Of a stretch of 9,250 nt of DNA, positions 5,295 to 9,250 are shown in pieces; position 1 is the first letter of the stretch; each line of letters opens with the position of its first letter. Made by a program: the position numbers and the translations under genes. Below the pieces are notes generated by a model. The model worked only from the letters and a program-made list of their open reading frames with translations. It was not told the origin of the DNA and made no database searches. This stretch comes from Candidatus Altarchaeota archaeon (GTDB lineage Archaea; Altiarchaeota; Altiarchaeia; IMC4; SCGC-AAA252-I15), in assembly GCA_018815265.1 (NCBI GenBank), contig JAHIYG010000252.1:1-9250 (forward strand). The letters run 5' to 3'.

Positions 5295-6947
5295 ATGGGT
5301 GATGAAAAAGAGTTCGAGGAGGCGATGGCCAGAAACCCGCATCTTAGGGAATACGTCAACAACTTGGATATAGACCGGCCGGAATTCAATGTGCAGTTGG
5401 ACCGCGGCCAAAAAAGCAATGAATACCCGAATGTAATGTACCCCGTGGGCGACCCAATATTCATACATATTCTGCGGCGCAAGGGAGAAAACGAAGTCCA
5501 ATACATCGCAGTCGAGCCCAAGATGACGCCTCATGAGACCGAGCTCCTAAATCAAATATCTGATGAACTCATAAAAATAGCCCACACAATGGACACCTCC
5601 CAGACCACCGAAGACATATCCGACATACTTGTCAAACTCATGAACGACTTAGTCCTTGTTGAAGGCAAACCTATGACTGAAGCCGGAAAAACCAGTTTTT
5701 TACAAGGCATCATGGACAAGTTTTCTTCTGGTGGAAAAATCTCAATGACCAAGGATGAATACGACAAAGTCAAATACTTCCTAATCAGGGAGCGTGTTGG
5801 ATACGGGATACTTGAGCCGCTACTTCGTGACCCCTACATAGAAGACATACACTGCATTGGAGTCTCAAGAGTCTACACAATCCACAAGATATTCGAGCTT
5901 GTGATGACATCTATTGTCTTCAACACCGACTTGCAGCTTGACAAATACGTTTTCGAGTCATCTGAGCGTGTGGAGCGACCTGTCAGCGAGGCGCAGCCGG
6001 TGGTCGACGCCATAATGCCTGACGGCTCAAGAGTCAACATGCTGTATGGCAGGGAAATCAGCCTTGAAGGCTCCAGTTTCACAATACGTAAATTCAGTAA
6101 AGTACCTGTTTCAGTCACGCAGCTCATCAACTGGGGAACCTTCCCGACAGAGCTTGCAGCATACATGTGGCTTTGCCTGGAAAACGGGATGAGCGTCTTC
6201 ATATGCGGCGAAACAGCATCAGGCAAGACCACAACATTGAATGCTATGAGTACATTCATCAAACCCACTGCAAAAATATATTCCGTAGAAAACACACCTG
6301 AGGTGACTATGCCCCATCCAGTATGGCAGCACCTGGTCACCCGGGAATCCGGGAAGGAAACCGACGTTACAATGATGGATTTGCTGGTTGCGGCGCTAAG
6401 GTCCCGGCCAAACTACATAATCGTCGGCGAGATAAGGGAAAAGGAAGGAAACGTCGCATTCCAAGCCATGCAGACCGGACACCCCGTAATATCTACTTTC
6501 CACGCAGGGGACCCGCACAAGATGATACAGCGTGTCACCAGCCACCCAATCAGCGTCCCGATAGCTGCGGTAGACAACCTAAACATAGTATTGATACAGC
6601 AGGCAGTCTACATGGGAACCCACTTCGTAAGACGGGTTCTTTCAGTCACAGAACTCATAAAATACTACGATGAAATAGGGAAGGTAGGCACTGCGACAGC
6701 ATTCGAGTGGATTCCCTCAACCGATGAATTCTCCTTCATGGGATGGAAAAACTCATACATCATGGAGGAAAAAATTGCTAGAATGCTGGGATTCACCGAC
6801 CTCAGGGAAATATATGCAGAGATAACCCTCCGTTCAACGATACTGAAGAAAATGGTTGAAAACAAAATCTTCAACTACTTCGACGTATGGGAAGTAATCA
6901 AAGGCTATTACTTCCAGGGCAAGGATGCGCTCCCATTCAGGATTTAA
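5295..6947 (+). CDS. arlI: Archaellum motor ATPase ArlI (FlaI)
   Basis: ArlI is the hexameric secretion ATPase that powers both assembly and rotation of the archaellum from the cytoplasmic face. The product is 550 residues, within the family range. The N-terminal domain occupies about 1-270 and includes the family segment EAQPVVDAIMPDGSRVNMLY and SFTIRKF. The C-terminal motor domain has Walker A GETASGKTTT (G305 to T312, with K311). The Asp box follows, then Walker B as NYIIVGEIREKE with E379. The His box is HPVISTFHAGD (H396, H403). The C-terminus is helical and ends PFRI. All catalytic motifs are intact, with no frameshift. The gene lies 12 bp after arlH and 2 bp before arlJ, with an SD site at each junction. 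Type II and type IV pilus ATPases are the nearest alternatives, but the arlH-arlI-arlJ order settles it. Confidence 0.97.
   Translation: MGDEKEFEEAMARNPHLREYVNNLDIDRPEFNVQLDRGQKSNEYPNVMYPVGDPIFIHILRRKGENEVQYIAVEPKMTPHETELLNQISDELIKIAHTMDTSQTTEDISDILVKLMNDLVLVEGKPMTEAGKTSFLQGIMDKFSSGGKISMTKDEYDKVKYFLIRERVGYGILEPLLRDPYIEDIHCIGVSRVYTIHKIFELVMTSIVFNTDLQLDKYVFESSERVERPVSEAQPVVDAIMPDGSRVNMLYGREISLEGSSFTIRKFSKVPVSVTQLINWGTFPTELAAYMWLCLENGMSVFICGETASGKTTTLNAMSTFIKPTAKIYSVENTPEVTMPHPVWQHLVTRESGKETDVTMMDLLVAALRSRPNYIIVGEIREKEGNVAFQAMQTGHPVISTFHAGDPHKMIQRVTSHPISVPIAAVDNLNIVLIQQAVYMGTHFVRRVLSVTELIKYYDEIGKVGTATAFEWIPSTDEFSFMGWKNSYIMEEKIARMLGFTDLREIYAEITLRSTILKKMVENKIFNYFDVWEVIKGYYFQGKDALPFRI
6939..6942 (+). 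promoter_or_regulatory. Shine-Dalgarno site of arlJ
   Basis: AGGA lies in the last codons of arlI, seven nucleotides before ATG 6950. This supports 6950 as the arlJ start, immediately after the arlI stop, and not an earlier in-frame codon inside arlI. Confidence 0.5.
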
Positions 6948-6949
6948 GC

Positions 6950-7414
6950 ATGGAATACGAGGAAGCCATACGGATGGTAGGATACGGGAACATAGACGAT
7001 TATTTCAAGAGAGTTGTCCTCCCCATTTTTGCAGTAAGCATTGTCTTTTTCATACTCGGATTATTATTAGTCAACTTATACGGGGCGCTTTTGGATATGG
7101 GCTCTTCAGCAATCGTGCTCTATCTTCTGCCAATAATGTTTTTAGTCTTTGGAGCTATTGCAGTCCTCGGATACCCCTACTTTGGCATAGAAAGGATTAA
7201 GGTCAACATACACGAGAACATACACTATTTCATAACCTACGCCGGTGCGCTCTCCACACTGCATCTTCCGCGTAAAAAACTGTTCCGGCTTGCTGCGCAG
7301 AGGATGGAATACGGCCATATAGCGCGGATGATGGAGAAGGTGGCGTATCTCTCAGACTACTGGAACCTATCTCTTGTCACCAGCTGCAGGAAACTCTCGA
7401 CCCTGGTGCCGTAA
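6950..7414 (+). CDS. arlJ: Archaellum membrane platform ArlJ (FlaJ), N-terminal part ended by an in-frame stop
   Basis: ArlJ is the polytopic membrane protein on which ArlI and ArlH assemble; it belongs to the type II secretion system F (T2SF/TadC-like) group. This part encodes 154 residues. Two membrane segments lie at about 22-46 and 53-78. Then comes most of the first cytoplasmic T2SF helical domain, up to SLVTSCRKLSTLVP. It stops at TAA 7412-7414 in the middle of that domain. The same frame then continues RVLGNFLDRM, which is the family-typical continuation, so this is the front of one interrupted gene. If translation ends here, the product lacks most of the platform and would not be expected to work alone. 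ATG 6950 lies 2 nt after the arlI stop and has an AGGA site. Confidence 0.85.
   Translation: MEYEEAIRMVGYGNIDDYFKRVVLPIFAVSIVFFILGLLLVNLYGALLDMGSSAIVLYLLPIMFLVFGAIAVLGYPYFGIERIKVNIHENIHYFITYAGALSTLHLPRKKLFRLAAQRMEYGHIARMMEKVAYLSDYWNLSLVTSCRKLSTLVP
7412..7414 (+). other. In-frame TAA stop interrupting arlJ
   Basis: Reading 6950-8698 as one frame gives 582 residue positions, a normal ArlJ length, with a single stop at codon 155. The frame is identical on both sides, so no insertion or deletion is involved. From memory, ArlJ proteins often read P-S-x-[VL]-x-x-[DN]-FLDR here, which would align Ser with the stop. A TCA codon could become TAA by one C-to-A change (inference). Confidence 0.9.
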
Positions 7415-7420
7415 AGGGTT

Positions 7421-8698
7421 TTGGGCAACTTTTTGGACAGGATGAGTGCGGCATTCGACTTCGGCGAGCGGCTTGACTACTTCCTGCTTCAGGAGCAGTC
7501 TGCAGTCATGGAAGACTTCGAAACAGAATACCGCCAGTCGCTTCAGACTATGTCGCTCGTACAGGATGCACTAGTTTCATTGACTATAGCTGTCGCCTTT
7601 ATGATGGCTGTCGCCTTCATGCTCCCCCTAATCATGGGCTACGACATCTATGTCTTAGTCGCATTAAGCGGTGCATCGCTGTTAGTCATAGACATACTCT
7701 CAATAATCTTCATAGACTTGTTTTTGACACACGACGACATCTGCCATAAACTGCCCATCAAACCCAAGGAATACCTTGAGATGAAGGCAATGTTCATGCC
7801 TATATTGGCTGTTGTATTTGTGCTTTTGATAGTGGTTTTATGGCTTAGGCCCTTCGGACTCTGGGTGTCACTTCTGGTTGCCTTTGCTGTATCTCCTCTT
7901 GCAATAATAGGATATAACGCCAAAGAATTCGAAGGTGAAGTCATCAAAAAAGACATGGCTTTTCCAGCATTCGTGCGCTCACTGGGAGGCTCCATGAGCG
8001 CGAGGGGGGGCAGCCTATACGGGACATTGGGTCCTTTGAGGGTTCACGAATTCGGAGTCCTGAACGAGCCAGTCGAGAGACTGTACAAAAGGCTTTTGAT
8101 ACGCTGCGACAAATTCCATAGCTGGCTGTATTTCGCAGGGGAAACCGGTTCATCCTTGATACAGCGTTTTGGCACCATCTTCATACAGGTCGTCACATTG
8201 GGTGGCGATCCAGAAAAAGCATCCGAGATAATATCAAACAACTTCATAAAACTGCTTTCACTGCGTGAGCTTAGGCTGCAGCTTGCCTCATCAGTGAAGG
8301 GAGTATACTATGGTACGTTGGTGGGCGTGTCAGGTTCGGCGTTCGCGTCACTTCGTATGGTAGGCATATTGGATGCGACATTCAAGAAGTCCTTTTCAGC
8401 CATAGCATCCACTCCCTCTGTTGCTTCATTGACGCAGGGTCTACTGCCTTCAGTAGGAAACATAGACATGCTCCTAGTGGAGGAGATACTTTTCTGGATT
8501 CTAGTTATCCACGCATTCTTCTCGGCTTATTCCATCAAGATGGTTGATGGAGGAAGCAGGTGGGCGTGCTTTTTAGACTTTGTCATAATGCTGTGGCTTC
8601 TGGCAGCAGTTTCCATTGGTGTGCCGGCATTGTTTGACTTGGTGTTTTCCACAGGCTCATCGGCGTCTGGTGTGGTTTCCGGCGTCACACCCACTTAG
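7421..8698 (+). CDS. arlJ: Archaellum membrane platform ArlJ (FlaJ), C-terminal part after the in-frame stop
   Basis: This part encodes 425 residues if started at TTG 7421; ATG 7442 is the first ATG. The first T2SF domain resumes at once with GNFLDRMSAAFDFGERLDYF and LLQEQSAVMEDFETEY. Membrane segments lie at about 50-72, 76-101, 124-142 and 147-165. The second T2SF domain follows, with RSLGGSMSARGGSLYGTLG and FAGETGSSLIQRFG. Further hydrophobic segments are at about 295-315, 352-374 and 382-410. The domain order and GETGS motif are those of ArlJ. AAAGGG right after the stop is too close to the TTG for a good SD site, so reinitiation would be weak unless ribosomes slide. The long frame with no further stop suggests a recent event or a sequence error. 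The stop codon overlaps the convergent gene by 4 bp. Confidence 0.85.
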   Translation: MGNFLDRMSAAFDFGERLDYFLLQEQSAVMEDFETEYRQSLQTMSLVQDALVSLTIAVAFMMAVAFMLPLIMGYDIYVLVALSGASLLVIDILSIIFIDLFLTHDDICHKLPIKPKEYLEMKAMFMPILAVVFVLLIVVLWLRPFGLWVSLLVAFAVSPLAIIGYNAKEFEGEVIKKDMAFPAFVRSLGGSMSARGGSLYGTLGPLRVHEFGVLNEPVERLYKRLLIRCDKFHSWLYFAGETGSSLIQRFGTIFIQVVTLGGDPEKASEIISNNFIKLLSLRELRLQLASSVKGVYYGTLVGVSGSAFASLRMVGILDATFKKSFSAIASTPSVASLTQGLLPSVGNIDMLLVEEILFWILVIHAFFSAYSIKMVDGGSRWACFLDFVIMLWLLAAVSIGVPALFDLVFSTGSSASGVVSGVTPT

Positions 8699-9250
8699 CA
8701 GAAAGCCTCGAGAAATAACGCAGTATCTACACTAGACTCTACTCCTCGTGAATCCAATAAAACACCCCCTGATGAGTCGAAATCCAATGCATAGGTGTTA
8801 TATGGTTCTACGTTGTCAAAGGAATAATCCACTGAAAAATTCTCTCCCCTGCCTAAACTGACCTTTTTGACATAGCTTCCAGCAACCTCGTTTCTTCCCT
8901 GGTCAATCAACCTAATCCTCAAAGTCAAATCTCCCTCCTTCCCTTTATTTACTAAATCTAACCTGCCCCTGAGCCTGCTTGCATATCCATTGGCCCGTTC
9001 AAGTCTGAAAAGACATTCATTGCCAGATTTATTTTCAATATAGTACATGACCTCACTTAACTGCCCGCCAGAGAGACTTAAATTGCCCAAGTAAACGTAT
9101 GATACGTTAAACGTGCCGTTGACTTCCTCTTGCATATGCAGTAAAACCCGGTATGTATCATCTAAGCCACTGCTATATGCTATGCCCCCAACTGCGGTCT
9201 TGTTCTCAGCATCCCCACCTAATACTTCATAAAGCATCAGACCAAATCCA
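8695..9250 (-). CDS. Probable secreted or surface-anchored glycoprotein (N-terminus beyond window)
   Basis: I do not recognise a family. The frame is open to the right edge, with GFGL preceding the first ATG at 9237, so the true start, and perhaps a signal or membrane anchor, probably lies outside. The visible 184 residues have no membrane segment. They carry six N-x-S/T sequons (NKT, NGT, NVS, NLS, NKS, NFS), which suits an exported, AglB-glycosylated protein. Residues near RGRLDLVNKGKEGDLTLRIR through VSLGRGENFSVDYSF alternate hydrophobic and polar residues and resemble a CARDB/FxLYD-type beta-sandwich domain. Two Cys are present, one of them the last residue. It converges on arlJ with stops overlapping at 8695-8698. 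ArlF and ArlG are also membrane-anchored beta-sandwich proteins, but I see no specific ArlF/G signature, so that link is only a possibility. Confidence 0.75.
   Translation of the reverse strand, partial: GFGLMLYEVLGGDAENKTAVGGIAYSSGLDDTYRVLLHMQEEVNGTFNVSYVYLGNLSLSGGQLSEVMYYIENKSGNECLFRLERANGYASRLRGRLDLVNKGKEGDLTLRIRLIDQGRNEVAGSYVKKVSLGRGENFSVDYSFDNVEPYNTYALDFDSSGGVLLDSRGVESSVDTALFLEAFC

Noticed and set aside
5288..5302. Four-codon open frame overlapping the arlI SD site
   Set aside because: It is too short, lacks its own SD site, and occurs by chance in the GATGGCATATGGGTGA context.
6323..6673. A 116-codon open frame inside arlI, and other long frames opposite or inside arlH, arlI, the glycosyltransferase and the KaiC-like gene
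   Set aside because: They lie entirely inside genes with clear family motifs, have odd composition and no initiation signals.
7412..7414. Recoding of the arlJ stop as pyrrolysine or selenocysteine
   Set aside because: Pyrrolysine uses TAG and selenocysteine uses TGA. This codon is TAA, and I saw no obvious stem-loop right after it.
1..9250. tRNA, rRNA, CRISPR, insertion sequence or attachment sites
   Set aside because: Genes fill the window with gaps under 50 bp, and I saw no repeat arrays, inverted repeats with a transposase, or tRNA-like sequence.

Overview
The window looks archaeal. It encodes three core archaellum (archaeal flagellum) motor proteins, a short archaeal-type triosephosphate isomerase, a KaiC/RecA-type ATPase and a protein resembling the archaeal taxis adaptor CheF. 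Several genes carry a TATA-like box about 25-28 nt before the start codon, which is how archaeal leaderless genes look. The lineage cannot be fixed from sequence alone. The compact layout and the Cys-repeat membrane protein would fit a DPANN-type or deep euryarchaeal genome, but that is a weak inference.

Left arm (1-3385, all minus strand, transcribed right to left): a GT4-family glycosyltransferase (2276-3385), then a KaiC-like ATPase (1530-2228) with its own promoter and Shine-Dalgarno (SD) site. Next comes a CheF-like protein with a C-terminal winged helix (571-1527), then triosephosphate isomerase (1-611, C-terminus cut by the window edge). The last three are tightly packed: the CheF-like ATG lies 2 nt after the ATPase stop, and tpiA starts 41 nt inside the CheF-like gene.

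Right arm (3423-8698, plus strand): a single-pass membrane protein with a Cys-repeat ectodomain (3423-4163), a small coiled-coil protein (4208-4525), arlH/flaH (4554-5282), arlI/flaI (5295-6947) and arlJ/flaJ (6950-8698). A 37-bp divergent promoter region separates the two arms. arlH appears leaderless, whereas arlI and arlJ have SD sites, so H-I-J is probably one transcript. ArlH and ArlI are the nucleotide-binding regulator and ATPase of the motor, and ArlJ is its membrane platform. No archaellin, arlF or arlG lies in the canonical positions before arlH. The coiled-coil protein sits where ArlC/D/E normally is.

The most striking observation is that arlJ is interrupted by one in-frame TAA (7412-7414). 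The family-like sequence continues in the same frame on both sides, so this is a nonsense codon and not a frameshift. It could be a pseudogenising mutation, a sequence error, population variation, or a protein made in two parts.

Right end (8695-9250, minus strand): the C-terminal 184 residues of a probable surface protein with six N-glycosylation sequons. It converges on arlJ with a 4-bp overlap of stop codons. No intergenic gap exceeds about 50 bp, and I saw no RNA genes, mobile elements or CRISPR arrays.
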